This document shows, one piece after another, positions 10,719 to 22,795 of a stretch of DNA of 64,000 nucleotides. The stretch comes from Hansfordia pulvinata. Its lineage: Eukaryota > Ascomycota > Sordariomycetes > Xylariales. The stretch is from the NCBI GenBank assembly GCA_006538405.1, contig BJKQ01000006.1, positions 2,317,001-2,381,000 on the forward strand, in the 5' to 3' direction. A program made the position numbers and the translations under genes. Every line of letters begins with the position of its first letter. Positions within the stretch are counted from its first letter, which is position 1. The notes beneath the pieces are model-generated. The model was not told the DNA's origin, ran no database searches, and worked only from the letters and a program-made list of their open reading frames with translations.

Positions 10719-12060
10719 ATGCCTCCGCGCATTGAGCCCTCGGAGATCGAGACGTACTGGAACATCTTCTCAGATCGCACCAATGGCGGCAAGCACCTGA
10801 CGGGCGAGCAGGCCGCGCCCCTGCTGAAGAACAGCGGCCTGCGCGACGACCAGCTCGAGCGCGTCTGGGATGTAGCCGACGTCGACAACGATGGCATGCT
10901 TGACTTTGAGGAGTTCTGCGTAGCTATGCGCATCATCTTTGACATCGTCAATGGCGTACGTCTCCTGCCCGCCCACTCCTCCCGTTCCTACCGGCGTTGC
11001 TGACACCTCCGATCCCTCACCAGGAATACCAAGACGTCCCCCCGCGATACCCGACTGGCTCGTGCCCGAGTCCAAGGCACACCTCGTCCAGGCCAACCGC
11101 GCACTTACCGGAAAGCAGACCCAGTTCGAGCAGGTCGAGGACGACGACGACACCCCAGGTCTCAAGGACGGCTTTGACTGGTACATCAGCCCCCCCGACC
11201 TGGCCCGGTACGACGCGATATACCAGGAGAACCGCGATATGCGCGGCGAGATCTCATGTGCGTCCTAAGCCGCCCCTTGTCGCCAGATTTCCCCTGCCCT
11301 GCTAATCACCCCACCAGTCGCGGCTCTTGAGCCCCTCTACGAGTCCCTCGACGTTCCCGACACCGACGTGCGCTTCGCATGGAACCTCATCAACCCCTCG
11401 GCCAGCTCCACCATCGGCAAGGACGCCTGCCACTTCTTCCTGCACATCCTGAACAATCGCCATGAGGGCTACCGGGTGCCTCGCTCCGTCCCGGCGTCGC
11501 TGCGTGCCTCCTTTGAGCGCAAGAAGGTCAGCTACTCCCTGGACGAAGAGCGCGATTCCGGCAAGGGCTCTCGCTGGGCTGTCAAGGCAGACGACTCGAC
11601 CACCACCGGGCGCAAGGCCAAGTTTGGCGAGCAGTACCTGACGCGTCTGGGTCGCGGCACCTTCCGCGGCACCGCGGGAACCGACTTCAGCGACAGCACC
11701 AAGAATACGGACGAGTGGGAGGAGGTGCGTCTGAAGAAGCAGCTGCAGGATATCGAGGACAAGATGGCGCGCGTGGAAGAGCTGGCGGAACGGCGCCGTG
11801 GCGGTGCTACACGCGATTCGCGCCCGGCACTGGTGAAGCGCGAGTTGGACCAACTGCTGGATTACAAGAGACGTCAGCTCCGGGAGCTGCAGGATGGACA
11901 AGCCAACGGAGGCGGTGGTGGCGGCGGGCTCAAGGGCGTGGCGGATGACCTGGAGACTGTCAGTGAGCAGGTCCAGGGCCTCGAGGCGCACCTGAGTTCG
12001 CGGATGCAGGTCCTGGACCAGCTGCGGAGGAAGATTGAGGACGCGAAGGCCGGGAGATGA
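10719..12060 (+). CDS. END3: END3, actin cytoskeleton-regulatory complex protein (frameshifted in exon 2)
   Basis: Exons 10719-10955, 11024-11257 and 11318-12060 encode about 404 residues. Exon 1 is the first EH domain, with the EF-hand loop [13 protein letters not shown] near residue 55. Exon 2 contains [17 protein letters not shown], and the second EH domain spans the exon 2/3 junction ([20 protein letters not shown]). The C-terminal 90 residues form heptad-rich coiled coil ([20 protein letters not shown]). END3 works with PAN1 and SLA1 in actin-driven endocytosis. Exon 1 ends in phase 0, but exon 2 is in frame only if one more C is present in the C6 run at 11038-11043 (the family reads EYxDVPxxxPDWLVP here). 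The frame is otherwise clean, so a sequence error is more likely than a null allele. Confidence 0.92.
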
Positions 12061-13349
12061 AGCGAAGCGAGTTTGTGAATAGCATGAATTCCAAAATTGT
12101 GTTTCCACCATGCATCTTGGACGTCCAAGGCCAAATGTTGGCGCATCCTCGAACGCGACGCCGTGTCATTGCGCGCGCGTGTGCGGTGCGATCCTCAAAG
12201 GGCCACGCATGGGTCAGGCATTGTTCGCTTTTTACCACCCGAAACTCTGCCGAAAGATGTCTCGATGGCTCAATGGATTCGGCGAACATGGCGGGCCAGG
12301 CTGTTGAGTGGGATATATTGGAGGACCGGTTACGATATGTACAGGCTGCCATACTCGTGGTGCGGTGCTGTCTGGTGAATCTGCATCGATCTGGTACTTC
12401 CACCAGACCGCGGCCGATCCTTTTAGCGGATGTTCGTGGGTACCCGGACCTCTTGATGTGTGCGCAGCTCTGGTTCGTTGACCCGGCGTTTCTAGTCACC
12501 TTTTTTGTTTGGTCGTTCCCGGTCTCTGCTCCGTCCGCGGCTGCGTGCCCGGCTGCGGAGAATGGGCGGCTTGCATCTGAGGGTGAGACAAAACCGATGG
12601 CTCGCCCGAGGATTGCCTGGGTGATGGGGAGTTCGGTCGGGACCGGGCTCGGGGTATTGAGGCGGGGTGGTGTGTACGCCGTTATCGTGGCGTGAAGACC
12701 CGCAGCGGCGGCTCCCATGCCATGCCTTAGGTACTCGTACCTACTTTGTGGCTACACCTTTTCCGATATCCAAGGTATCTACACTCTGCGAGTACGTGTC
12801 GGCAGGGGATATTCTTGTGAACACGAATGGGCTGGCTGGGCCAGTCTGCGACGCTGCGGGGGGACAGAGATGGGCCGTAACCAAGGGCCGGCGTTTGGGA
12901 GCGGAAGCGGTTGAGCCAGCCCGCTTGCTTATTACCTCCCTACTGGTACGAGATCTCTTTCAAGGTTGGGTCTGGTATCGTTGAAGGCATCCCGGGTGCG
13001 AGTACCCAGTACCTGGTACTAAGTAAGCTTCAATGCATTGATGACTGTCTCTGCGCGGCTGGGCGCATCATGTATGAGACAACCAACCCAGGAGGAACCC
13101 GCGGATCATGTTAACGTGTAGCTTGCAGCGTGGGCGCATGTCGAGCTCAACTTCCATGCGCGTGGGCGGTGTATGCATGTGCGGGTTGAGAGGCTATAAT
13201 CCGAGGTGCGGCGTTTGGACTCGCATGGATTCCCGCTCGCGCCATTGCTGGTAGGCTGCTGCAGGGGTATCATAGCCCTGTACGAGTTGGGTACCTACCT
13301 AGGTAACCTAGGGCACGAACACAGAGATCTGGACGGCTCGGACCCGAAA

Positions 13350-13366
13350 GGGGGGGGGGGGGGGGG
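13350..13366. repeat. Homopolymer G17
   Basis: Seventeen consecutive G in intergenic DNA. The length reported for such a run is unreliable and it may stall polymerases in sequencing. Confidence 0.9.
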
Positions 13367-14396
13367 TTGTGGGAGGTTACCTGGTATATATGATAGTACT
13401 CGTAGAATTGGATATGGTACGGATGCTTATTATCCGCTCGCAAAGGCCCGGCCACGTCGTTTCGTGCTCACGTCTTCCTCCTCTGCCGGGTTCCTTGCTT
13501 GTATTAGGTGGACTTGATTGTCCCGAGGAGGGATCTGGGTTGTTCTCGGAGGGTACCCATGAGCCTGCCCCGTGGTGGAAGTTGCCGGAGCTAACCAAGA
13601 AGATCACGTTCGCAACTCGCCCACAGAGGCTAAATGAGGCTGTCTCATTTAAGGCACGTGGTTGTGGATTTCTACGACTTACGGAGTCCAGGGACGTGCC
13701 AGTGGGAAGCGTTACCTTGCAACAACCGTGATACCACAGGCTTGAGGGGTGTTGAGGATGGATTCTCCCATTGAAGGTTGCATCCACCTGTTCATGACTG
13801 TCCGGTCTTGATGCGCTGTTGTACTAAAGGCTGTGTATATGTAAGGGAAACGGCAAGGTGCCCAGGTAACCCCATCAGCACCTATTGAAACTACAGCCAG
13901 GCTACCTTAAGTTGGACATGAGGTACGAGAGGTATATAGGTAGCCATCAGCTTTACTCCGTAGCAGCATTGGGTAGTAGCCATGGCAGCCCGCCGATTCC
14001 AAGACAAGATTGGACCAGACCGAACCCCGGAACCTTAAAGCTTGGGACATGCGCATGCAGCGGTGATGAGCACGAGCACAGTACATGCGCATACAGCACG
14101 CTAGAGGCAAAAAAAAAGGAATTCATGAGAGGTGACAGGCACACAGGGTAGGTAAGGTACCGTAGGTACTATATACTCGTAGCCCTACGGATACATGTAG
14201 GTGGCTGCCGTCAGACTGGGCTGGGTTGCTGCTGCCCCGTCACGTCCTCCTGTCCCGCGCTTGCCTTCTTTACCTTGCCTTCCATTGCCTTGCTCCCCTG
14301 CTCCTGCCACTCTCACCACCACTGCTGACTTCTCACTTCTCGCACCTTCTCCTCCTGTATTGCTCACTCATCTATTATTAATATACCCACCCGCCT

Positions 14397-14397
<1 letters not shown>

Positions 14398-14427
<30 letters not shown>

Positions 14428-14428
14428 C
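14398..14428. repeat. (CAA)n microsatellite, about 10 units
   Basis: Tandem CAA triplets in the pyrimidine/A-rich leader upstream of the oxidoreductase gene. Confidence 0.9.
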
Positions 14429-14815
14429 TACCACTAAGGTACCTACTGGGTCCTCCTGCACCTGCTCCTAAAAACGTCTTGGGTGTCCGCTCCCACCATC
14501 GCCACGTTCACCACCACCAAACCCCTCCGTCACTCCAGTCGAGCTAGATCTCGCCCCTCTCTTTGCTCATCGTCCGCAAGCTTAGCTTTGGTCAACGTAG
14601 CTCGTCAATCCCGCCGCGTCCCAGCGGCTTACACGGCCGCTAGTTAGCTACCTGGTTCCCCACAACACCAAACGGGGCCTCGACGGACTTCCCCACTGGC
14701 GACGCGCCGCAACGGTCCCTGAATCCGGATCACATATCTGCACCCTCGCCGCCGCGATTTCACCGGCCACTTGCTCGACCCTGTTCAATCATCCAAAGTC
14801 GCTCACACTCTTACC

Positions 14816-16172
14816 ATGGCCAAGAAAATCGTCATTCTGGGAGGCGCCTTTGCCGGCCTCAACATAGCCCACCGCCTTCTCAAGCACACCAGGCCCTCTC
14901 TCAAGGACGGACTCGAGGTCATCCTCGTCACCAAGGTAAACCCGCTTACACCAGACTTGGCGTCGCGCCCGCGCAACTCCTGCTAATCGCAACATGCAGA
15001 GCACCCACTTCTACTGGAATCTCGCTTCCGTCCGCGCCGTCGTTCCCGGCATTCTGAGCGACGACCAGGTCTCCCAGCCCATCGCCCCGGGCTTCGAGCA
15101 GTACCCCGACGAGGCGTACCGCATTGTCGTCGGCGCCGCCACGGACGTCGACACGGATGCGCGCACCGTCAGCATCGCCGTCAGCGGCGGCGCCGAAGAG
15201 ACCCTAACCTACGACCACCTGGTCCTTGCCACCGGCGCCCGCGCTGCCGACGGCTCGGGAGTCCCCTGGAAGAGCGACGGCAGCCACGAGGAGGCCATGG
15301 CCCTGCTCAAAGCCACTCAGGACCGCGTCGCTGCCGCAAGCCACATTGTCGTCGCGGGAGCCGGCTCCACGGGCGTCGAGACTGCCGCCGAGCTGGGCGA
15401 CGCTTACGCAAACTCCAAGGACAACAAGAAGACGGTCGTCCTGCTGGCGTCGGGCTCCCAGCCGCTCAGCGGCGACACCATCGGTCCCAATGCCGCCGTC
15501 GAGCTGAAGAAGCTGGGCGTCGAGGTTCGCACGGGTGCACGCGTTGCCCGTGCCAACACGGATGCCGCCGACGGCAAGACGGAGATCGAACTCGAGAACG
15601 GCGAGAAGATTGTCACGGACCTTTACCTGCCGACCATGGGCCTGAGCCCCAACACCGAATACCTTCCCGCCTCGATCCTCAACGACCACAAGTACGTCGA
15701 TGTCGACGAAAACTTTGCCGTCAATGGTGTCGAAGACGTCTGGGCTGCTGGCGACATTGTCTCCAAGCCCCGGGGGAGCTTTGTGCTCACCGAGTTTCAG
15801 GTTCGTTTGCCCCCGCTGATTTTTTTGATTTCTGATATTCTGCGTGATTCCATCATGGCTCTAATCGACTTCGCCGCGCCTCTTGATTCGACCTTCACGT
15901 ACCTTTACGGACTTTGAAGCTGACTGATGAATCACCCCATTTTCCAGGCGACCGGTGTGGCCAAGAATATCGACGCTCAGCTCAAGGGTAAGGCGCTCGC
16001 CAAGGTCAAGGCGATCCCATTCGACGTGTCCATGGTGTCAACGGGCCGCAGCCGCGGTGTCGGTCGCATGGGCTCTGTCAAGGTCTTCTCCTTCATGGTG
16101 TATATGATCAAGGGCAAGACGCTGGGGCTTGAGAAGCTGCCGAAGTACATTGACGGAAGTCAGTTCACTTGA
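14816..16172 (+). CDS. AIF/FSP1-like FAD-dependent NAD(P)H oxidoreductase
   Basis: Exons 14816-14935, 15000-15800 and 15948-16172 encode 381 residues. The N-terminus MAKKIVILGGAFAGLNIAHR holds the FAD-binding dinucleotide fold (GGAFAG at residues 8-13). A second dinucleotide fold for NAD(P)H is VVAGAGSTGVETAAEL near residue 180, and the C-terminal FAD motif is DVWAAGDIV near residue 305. This architecture matches AIFM2/FSP1-type pyridine nucleotide-disulphide oxidoreductases, which reduce quinones at membranes or lipid droplets. No N-terminal presequence is present and no transmembrane helix is clear. All introns have GT donors and good acceptors, and all phases agree. The physiological substrate cannot be read from the sequence. 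Confidence 0.9.
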
Positions 16173-17835
16173 GGCAGGGCCGCCTTCCCTGCCTTTTGGA
16201 TGCGTCTCTTCCGCCAGGGCGGTTAATGTATGAACACGGATTGCCGACACACCAATGATTCAGATTGTCGTGGACGCCGAGAAGAAAGACAAAACGATTC
16301 ACCACGTGCTCTAATGATTAAACTTAATAAGCGCAACGATATGAATATAGCTCTGTTTGAAGCGAATCAGATTGGACTAGCCCTGCATGGTCTCCGGACG
16401 GAGACGCCCTACAATGGGAAATATAACTGTTGAATAGGAACCTTACCCGACATGACAGTTTGGCCCGGCAGCCGGCTCATTGTACGTTGTCTGTGCCCAT
16501 TCGCCTCTGAAGTGGCTCCCAATTACGTTTTGACGGTGTGCTGACAATCCAGTGCGTAAATGTCAACCGAAGCAGTCGAATGTCACAGCATGGATATCCA
16601 ATGCGACTCGACTGGATGGGAGAATTGTGTTTTTTTTTTCCAGCAGATTTCCGCGTAACTCGGTGAGCTGGGTGTTGGCATGGAGTCACTGCCTGTAGGT
16701 TGACAGGCTGAGTGGCGGTCAGAGCTGGCCACTACCACGAAATCCTCCCGCCATCAGCGAGGGAGAAGGTCGCGATGACGCGCGCCCCGGGTCCGGGACC
16801 CGGTCCCAACAGGCAGGTTCCGCTAGGAAAGGCAGCAAAAGTCGTCACAGTCTACCAGAGGGGGTCAAGTTGATCTGCAAGCCAGCCCCTCCCCGGTCCA
16901 TGGCTTGCGCGGGGATGGCCGGACAAGGGGCTTTGTCTTCCCAGGGTTGTGGGAACAAAGCCTCCCGACTTAAGCACCCGCGTGCCTGGACTCTGGTGCG
17001 AAAGTCACCGGGTAGGCCGGTTACAGACCCGTTTTCAGGCTGAGGGGAATGGAAGTTCGAGAGACCAGAAGTGGCGGCGCCACCAACGCTGAGTCAACAC
17101 ACAACGGGCACTGTCTTTCGCCACCGGCTCAAATGGGCGCCAATCCCGGTTCTGCGTGCGAGAGGGAGCCTTGGTTCTGTTCTCTGCAGATTCCCTGCTT
17201 CGACACCGCGAAATGGCGGGGGCCAGGAGCGATGGAAGCGCCAGTCGCCCCCCGCCCCCCTAGGGCTGCTCCGTGCGCTTCGTAAGAGAGCAAAAGAGGC
17301 GAACGCTTTTGTCATTCCTGCGCTTTTCTTCTTATGTAGATGAAATCGGCGCTTTCCAGGCTTCGGGAGCCGACTTTCTCTCCTCACTCTCCAGACCCCC
17401 CATTCCTCCCTTTCGCCTTTTGCCGGGAAGAAAAAGGCAAAAGCGACGAACTTGGACCAATGGCCCAATTCAAACCGGGTTCCGGGCTGGTCGAGACTTT
17501 GCCACGCGCGACAGGCCCTGGTGTATAATTGGCAATTCGGCGCCTCCCCTGGTGCCCGTCGTGTCGGTCTCTCGCCCTTGTCAGCCCCCGGACTTACTCG
17601 CAAAGATCAGCGCACCAGGTCGAGGTGTTTTGAGCCTTCAACAAACCACCAGCCTGAAAATTCGAATTTTACCAACTCGCATTTATTTTCCCCCAGGAGG
17701 AAGAAGAGGGAAAAGGAGAAGAAGAAGAAACAACGCCCAGACAGACCCAGGTCTGGCGCGATCGAGACGCCCCATGGGGAGCCTGTCTCCTCGCTGGCAC
17801 GCCAACCACAAGTCGAATCGCTCGCGACGAGTATT
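16173..17835. other. Intergenic spacer, 1.66 kb
   Basis: No supported gene. The part after about 17270 is pyrimidine- then purine-rich (AGAAGAAGAGGGAAAAGGAG near 17700) and probably the promoter and leader of the next gene. Confidence 0.5.
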
Positions 17836-18857
17836 ATGACCTGGGCTTCGTGGGCGTGGACGCCAGGGCCCGCCGCCCTGCTGTTCTGCTTCCTGGTTCT
17901 GCTGCAGGGCCTGCCGGCGCAGGCGGCCGGGCCGGTCCCTATCCCGGGTCCCATCCGGGGCCTGAGAAGCAACAGCGCGGCCTCGGGGAAATCGACAGCG
18001 TCATCGGCATCAGCGAAGACGGCGGACGGGGTGCCGATCCGGACGATAAAGACGAAGATCTACGAGGCGGCGGACAGGGCGAAGGGCGGGGACTGGAAGG
18101 CGGGCAAGGGCCGGGCGAAGGGAGAGGGCGACGGGTTCCAACTGGTACTGAGCGAGGGGGTCTGGCCGGTGGACGGGTCGAACGGGCCGCCGGCGCCGGC
18201 GGACGGGACGATCGACGAGCTGGTGGAGCTGGTGATGAGGGACCTGGACGCCAAGTTTGTGCACGCGGGGAAGGGGAGGGTGCGGGCGGCGGCGGAGGCG
18301 GCACAGCCGGACCGGCTGGCGTCGCTGGTGAGCCGGACGAAGGCGGTGGTGGACCCGAGGACGACGGGGCAGCGCGCCGGGGACAAGGACGAGGACAAGG
18401 CGGCGCGCGAGGAGGCGTGGGGCCGGCTGCGGTACAAGACCAACATCCGGGTCGAGGTGGAGGTGGCCCCGGGCCGGTTCCGGCGAGCATGGTGGGCGCG
18501 CAAGACCCTCGAGCCGAACGTGCGGCGGGCGCTGGAGCTGTACCGGGACGCCTTCTCGGGGGCGTTCCCCGTGTCGGTTGGCGTGCTGGTGGTCGACGAC
18601 AGGAAGGGGGGGTCCCTGGCGGCGGCGGGGAGGCCGCCGCGGCGATGGTGAGCGTGCGGCACGCGCAGTTCCAGCGCACGATGCGGCCCGACTACGTCAA
18701 CCCGGCGGCGGCGGGCAGCATCTTCATGGACAACATGGTCAAGCCCAAGCTGTGGGCGTCCCTGGCCGGGCTGTTTTACGGCGAGAACGCCGTCCGGCCC
18801 GTCTGGCTGGACCGGAAGATGGAGTCGGCCAAGGACCGGCTTCCCAGCGCTGGTTGA
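17836..18857 (+). CDS. Secreted or membrane-anchored protein of unknown function (frameshifted)
   Basis: Starts MTWASWAWTPGPAALLFCFL at 17836 with a hydrophobic segment at residues 11-29 followed by AQAAGPVP, a plausible signal peptide or anchor. The rest is about 310 residues, Ala/Gly/Arg/Lys-rich, with an ordered-looking block from RYKTNIRVEVEVAPGRFRRA to ALELYRDAFSGAFPVSVGVL. Read literally the frame stops at 18651 just after the G7 run at 18606-18612. One more G in that run opens a continuation through MVSVRHAQFQRTMRPDYVNP to a stop at 18857, giving about 340 residues. The continuation has normal-looking protein composition, so I take it as part of the gene. I do not recognise the family. 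Confidence 0.6.
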
Positions 18858-21774
18858 CGTGGTTGTATGCTGTGTGCGTGTGTGTGTACGTTTTGTTCAG
18901 ATGTGTGTGAATAGATGAGAAAGACGTGCTGTTCTGTTTTGTTGTGGTTTAGCAGACTAGCGCAGGAGGTTGAGTCTGTAAGTGAGGAATCGTTGAATAC
19001 ATATACTACAGACCCTGCGGCAACTATCGAGTCTTCTGAATTGCTTGTCTGTGTGTATGTGCACTCGTATGTGGTAACGCCACACCGGGAACGGTTACGT
19101 GGGGACACCGGTGTCTTCCTCTTTCTTATAAGGGGGGTTTCCAAGTCTATCTACTGCACCAAGTCTACCTACTGCAGGAACGCGAGTCTCTGGGGACAAA
19201 CGTGGGCGTGTTCGCTGGTTTGGCCACCCAGTGCCTTGGTCTTTACTTGCTTTTCTCTCCCTCGGCTTTTACTCGTTGTCTCCGGTCCAATGGAGGTGGG
19301 CAAGCATAGACAATTATCTTTCGTGATAAGCAACAACGTAAGATGGATAGATCTTCAGGCGACTAGTTGATAACAGGGTCACCACATTCAGTAACAGCGA
19401 GATCGGAGCGAGCACCTTCTTCCCATCCTCCACCTGCACGTCATCTCCACGGCTCTTCCGAGAAGAGTAGCTGCCCAGAAGGGGACTTGGAGCGTTGGCA
19501 ACCAAGAGCAAAGGCCGGTCTCGGTCCCAGATGCCATCTTATGCCCCCTCTCAGCCGGCCATCGACACTTAATGAGGGGGTTAAGTATACCCAGGGCAAC
19601 ACCTCGCCGCCTCGTCGAGCTGCTTCTCTACTCTTCTCTAAAAAGCCAGCCATCCCGGTTGGGCCTTTTGACCCGGTGGCCGTACCTTTCGACAGGTGGA
19701 TGGTAATCCCACCAAGGAAGAAACGTTTCAGGGCGTGTGGTCTCATGGATGTCTTCTTGATATACCAGTCTTGGTCCTAGGGAGAGAGAGAGAGCGCTTG
19801 CGCAACATGGCATACAGGAACACGTGTTAGAATCCTGGATTACCTGATAGGGAGTTGAGTCTGGTGTTTCTCGGCTCCGTGGTCGGCGACTGTGTCGCGC
19901 CCGCAGCTCTCGTCCATCCAGCGGCGGCCGCGGGGTCCAGGTGGGTGATGGCAGCCGGGTGGCAGCGCCAAAAGGGCCCCGTCAGAGGACGTTTGCGGCG
20001 TCTTCACTCGGAAGTTTTTTCAAGCTAAACCGGTGGCCAACAAGAAGCCTAACTTAGCTTGTCTGTCGGTCCCCGCCGCCTCGGGCAACATGACACAAGC
20101 TACTCGTAGACTACCAGTCGTAGTCTATAAAATGCTTTATATGGCTCGGCGAAGAAGCTAACTTAGCTGTGGGAGAGGGGTGCATCAACCCGGTTGGATC
20201 GCCGCGCGTGTTACTCCGTGAACTTAGCCTCAACTGGCCTCGTCGTGCCATGGCGCAGACTGTCCGACTTTAAATGTGCAACATGCTCTAGAAGCTCTTG
20301 CTAACCGGGTCGCCCGGGGAGACTTTGGGCAGATAGCCCCGGGCTTCAAAGCTCTTCTCTCTAATCCAGTAGTGCGCCACTGGAGCTCCCGAAATAAGAC
20401 TCGCCCGGTTCTCTCTTCTCTTGTCTCTGGAGGCGGCCAGAACGTCCCAGAGGGTGGAGAGCGGGTCAAGTCAGAGGCCCGTCGTGAGGGCCTGTTGACT
20501 GAAACTCTTGCAGTGGCCCCTCGGACGGACGCCGGGGGTGAACTTGGCGCAGAGCTCTCTGCTAAACAGGTTTGATGACCTGAAACGGAGGCGAAGCGCC
20601 AGGCTCGCTGTGTGGCGTTCAGTCCGTCGAGGAACCACTCTCCCCTAAACCTCAGCAGACTGACTGACGAGATTCTCGTGTTTTGTTGCCTTAGAGAAGG
20701 GAGAGGAGGGAGGGGGGAAGATGCTAGATCTATTTATACACGCCGTTAAGAGCTGTGTGCAAATGCGGCTCCGTGTCCACCGGGGCCGGGACACGGGGTC
20801 CGGAAAGATCCGTGTCAACTCAGCGACATGGGAAGCTGAATCGACCCGTTCACCGAGCACGTCACGTATAGGTAGGCAAAACAACAAACGCGACCACACA
20901 AGAACCGAACTGCCGTGCACCGAGAGGCGTTGGGCCCGATGAGGGGGGAACCCTGGATCCGCTTAGCCATGGGGAATGTCGAAGGGGCGGGGGCGGGGGG
21001 AAGACCACCAACCGGATTTCCTACCAGGTTTTCTTATCTGCCACTGTGGCGCCGCCGTCAATCAGAACGCGAGTAGACAGAAGAGAGCCGGGTGCGTGCG
21101 TGGGCACCACCAGGCACCCTTGCCCAAGGGGCTGGCCGACACAAGAACCTCGAGGGGAAGAATAGACGGGCATAGGTACCTAAAGAAATGAAGAACAGGG
21201 GAAGAAACAAGAGCCCAGGTAAGGAGAAAGAGCGAAGAGCCCCATTAGTGATTTTGATCAGGAGACAAGAGGCCACAACACCAAGGCCGGAGGCGGCGGC
21301 GGCGGAGGCGGAAGCGGCGGCGTCTTGTGCCCGCAGCAAGAGTGATTGCTCGTACCCGCGGTCGGTCCCTCCCAGGCAGCATTGAAGACCCTAAAAATGC
21401 ACTTCAGCCACTGTCAGCCGCTTCGAGTGTGGGTTGGCCTGAGGCTGACAGGGCCGCTGGCGGAAACTGGCGGAAACTGGCGGTGGCCAACTCGGGGCGG
21501 AGGCGAGGTCGCGACAGCTCGGCCCACCAAAGCGGCGTTGACGCACTCACTGCTGCCAGGACGGCTCAGGGGGTACTGTCCTCGCAGCAGTCGAGGGAGC
21601 GCATGCTCACTCTCCACCCTCACTCACGCTCCTGGAGCGACGGACGCTCGCTCGCTCGCAAAGCAGGCGGGCGTGGCGTCGTGGACAGTATAAAGGCGGC
21701 CTCGGATCACACTTTCGTGCCCTCCCCCCAACCAACACGCAGAGACAGGTCGAGCGACAGCAGTCATCGCCACC
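18858..21774. other. 2.9-kb gene-poor spacer
   Basis: No convincing coding region on either strand. A few ORFs of 70-150 codons exist but show no domain, signal or intron logic. Ends with the promoter of the secreted protein at 21775. Confidence 0.5.
21689..21694 (+). promoter_or_regulatory. TATA box of the secreted-protein gene
   Basis: TATAAA in the context GGACAGTATAAAGGCGG, 81 bp upstream of the start codon at 21775, a typical spacing for a strongly regulated fungal promoter. Confidence 0.6.
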
Positions 21775-22795
21775 ATGATAGCCCACCGCTTCCTATCGGC
21801 CCTGCTTCTCTTGGCCTCGGCCGGTCTGGGTGCCGTCGCCGTCCCCTCGACGCCGCAGACCGAGCAGCACCGGCAGCAGCAGCAGTCGTCCGGCTTGGAC
21901 AAGAGAGTCAAGAGGTAACACCCACTCCCCCCCCCCCCAAGAAGAGGAACACAGGAAAGAAAACAACGGCCCCCAAGCCCTACCCCAAGACAAGAGAAGA
22001 ATAAGAGACAAGGAAAAAGTAAAGGGGAAAGGGTAAAAAGAAAGACATATGACTGACGAACCCGTCTCTCGCCCGCCCCAGCTCCCCCTGCCCGAGGGCG
22101 CCCGCTGCATCTACATGTACCGGGCCAAGGGCGACGACAGCCTCAAAAACTACATCAAGACCAGGGACTACAACCACCTGCTCACCACGCGCAAGGGCGA
22201 TTTCCACAACTACAACACCCAGCAACAGGTGGTCTACTTCACCCTGCACCCGCAATACGCCGCCAAGGTCGGCGGCAAAATCCTCAGAATCGCAGTGCCC
22301 CGCACCCTAACTTCCGACGGAAGCTACACATTTGCTTTCGAGGAGGTACCGACGGTGGATTGGGCCAAGGTGAGTTCTTTCGGCCTCGCTCATTCTCTCT
22401 CTCTCTCAGAGAGCGTGTGTTTGTGTGTGTGCGCGCGCGCGTCTGTGTATCGATTCGACCCGCTAACCCGCCTGCCTGCCTGCCTGCCTGCCTGCGCGCC
22501 TCAGTTCGTCTGGTACAACCGCAACGTACAGAGTATGGCGGCGGAGGGCTACCTTAGCCAGGTGTCCAAGATGCAAATTGTCATTGGTCCCACGAGCAGG
22601 ATCTCCTACCAGGCCGTCCAGAAGTACAATACCTTTGACGAGTTCGCGTATTACTCTCCCAACCAAAACGCCCTGGCCGCCATGAGGGCCGAGCAGGACC
22701 CCTACAGCGGCGAGTACTACCAGCAGATCTGCTTCAAGGGCCACAATGTACTCAGCATGCTGGCTGGGTACGAGGTCGAGTTGGTTAAGGTTTAA
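21775..22795 (+). CDS. Secreted protein resembling the DUF3990 / ADP-ribosyltransferase-fold family
   Basis: Exons 21775-21914, 22082-22369 and 22505-22795 encode about 239 residues. A signal peptide (hydrophobic core SALLLLASAGLGAVA) is followed by a Gln-rich pro-segment and dibasic LDKRVKR, a likely Kex2 site. The mature part contains ARCIYMYRAK, VVYFTLHPQYA, then VIGPTSRISYQ and YYQQICFKGHNVLSML; the VIGP and QICF blocks in this order recall DUF3990 proteins, which adopt an ADP-ribosyltransferase-like fold. That resemblance is from memory and activity is not established. Exon 1 ends in phase 2 but exon 2 fits only if the C5 run at 22084-22088 carries one more C (or a weak GTCAAG donor at 21907 is used). 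The second intron is full of CT, GT and CCTG repeats. Confidence 0.62.

Larger units (their letters stand above)
12061..14815. other. 2.75-kb gene-poor spacer with palindromic motifs
   Basis: I see no protein with recognisable features; ORFs of up to 212 codons near 12057-12695 lack a domain or codon signature. Short palindromic GTACCTACCTAGGTA-type motifs occur at 13290-13310 and 14147-14184. The 600 bp before 14816 are pyrimidine-rich and look like a long 5' leader of the oxidoreductase gene. Confidence 0.5.

Noticed and set aside
12057..12695. 212-codon ORF after END3
   Set aside because: Starts in the END3 stop region and has no domain, signal peptide or intron logic.
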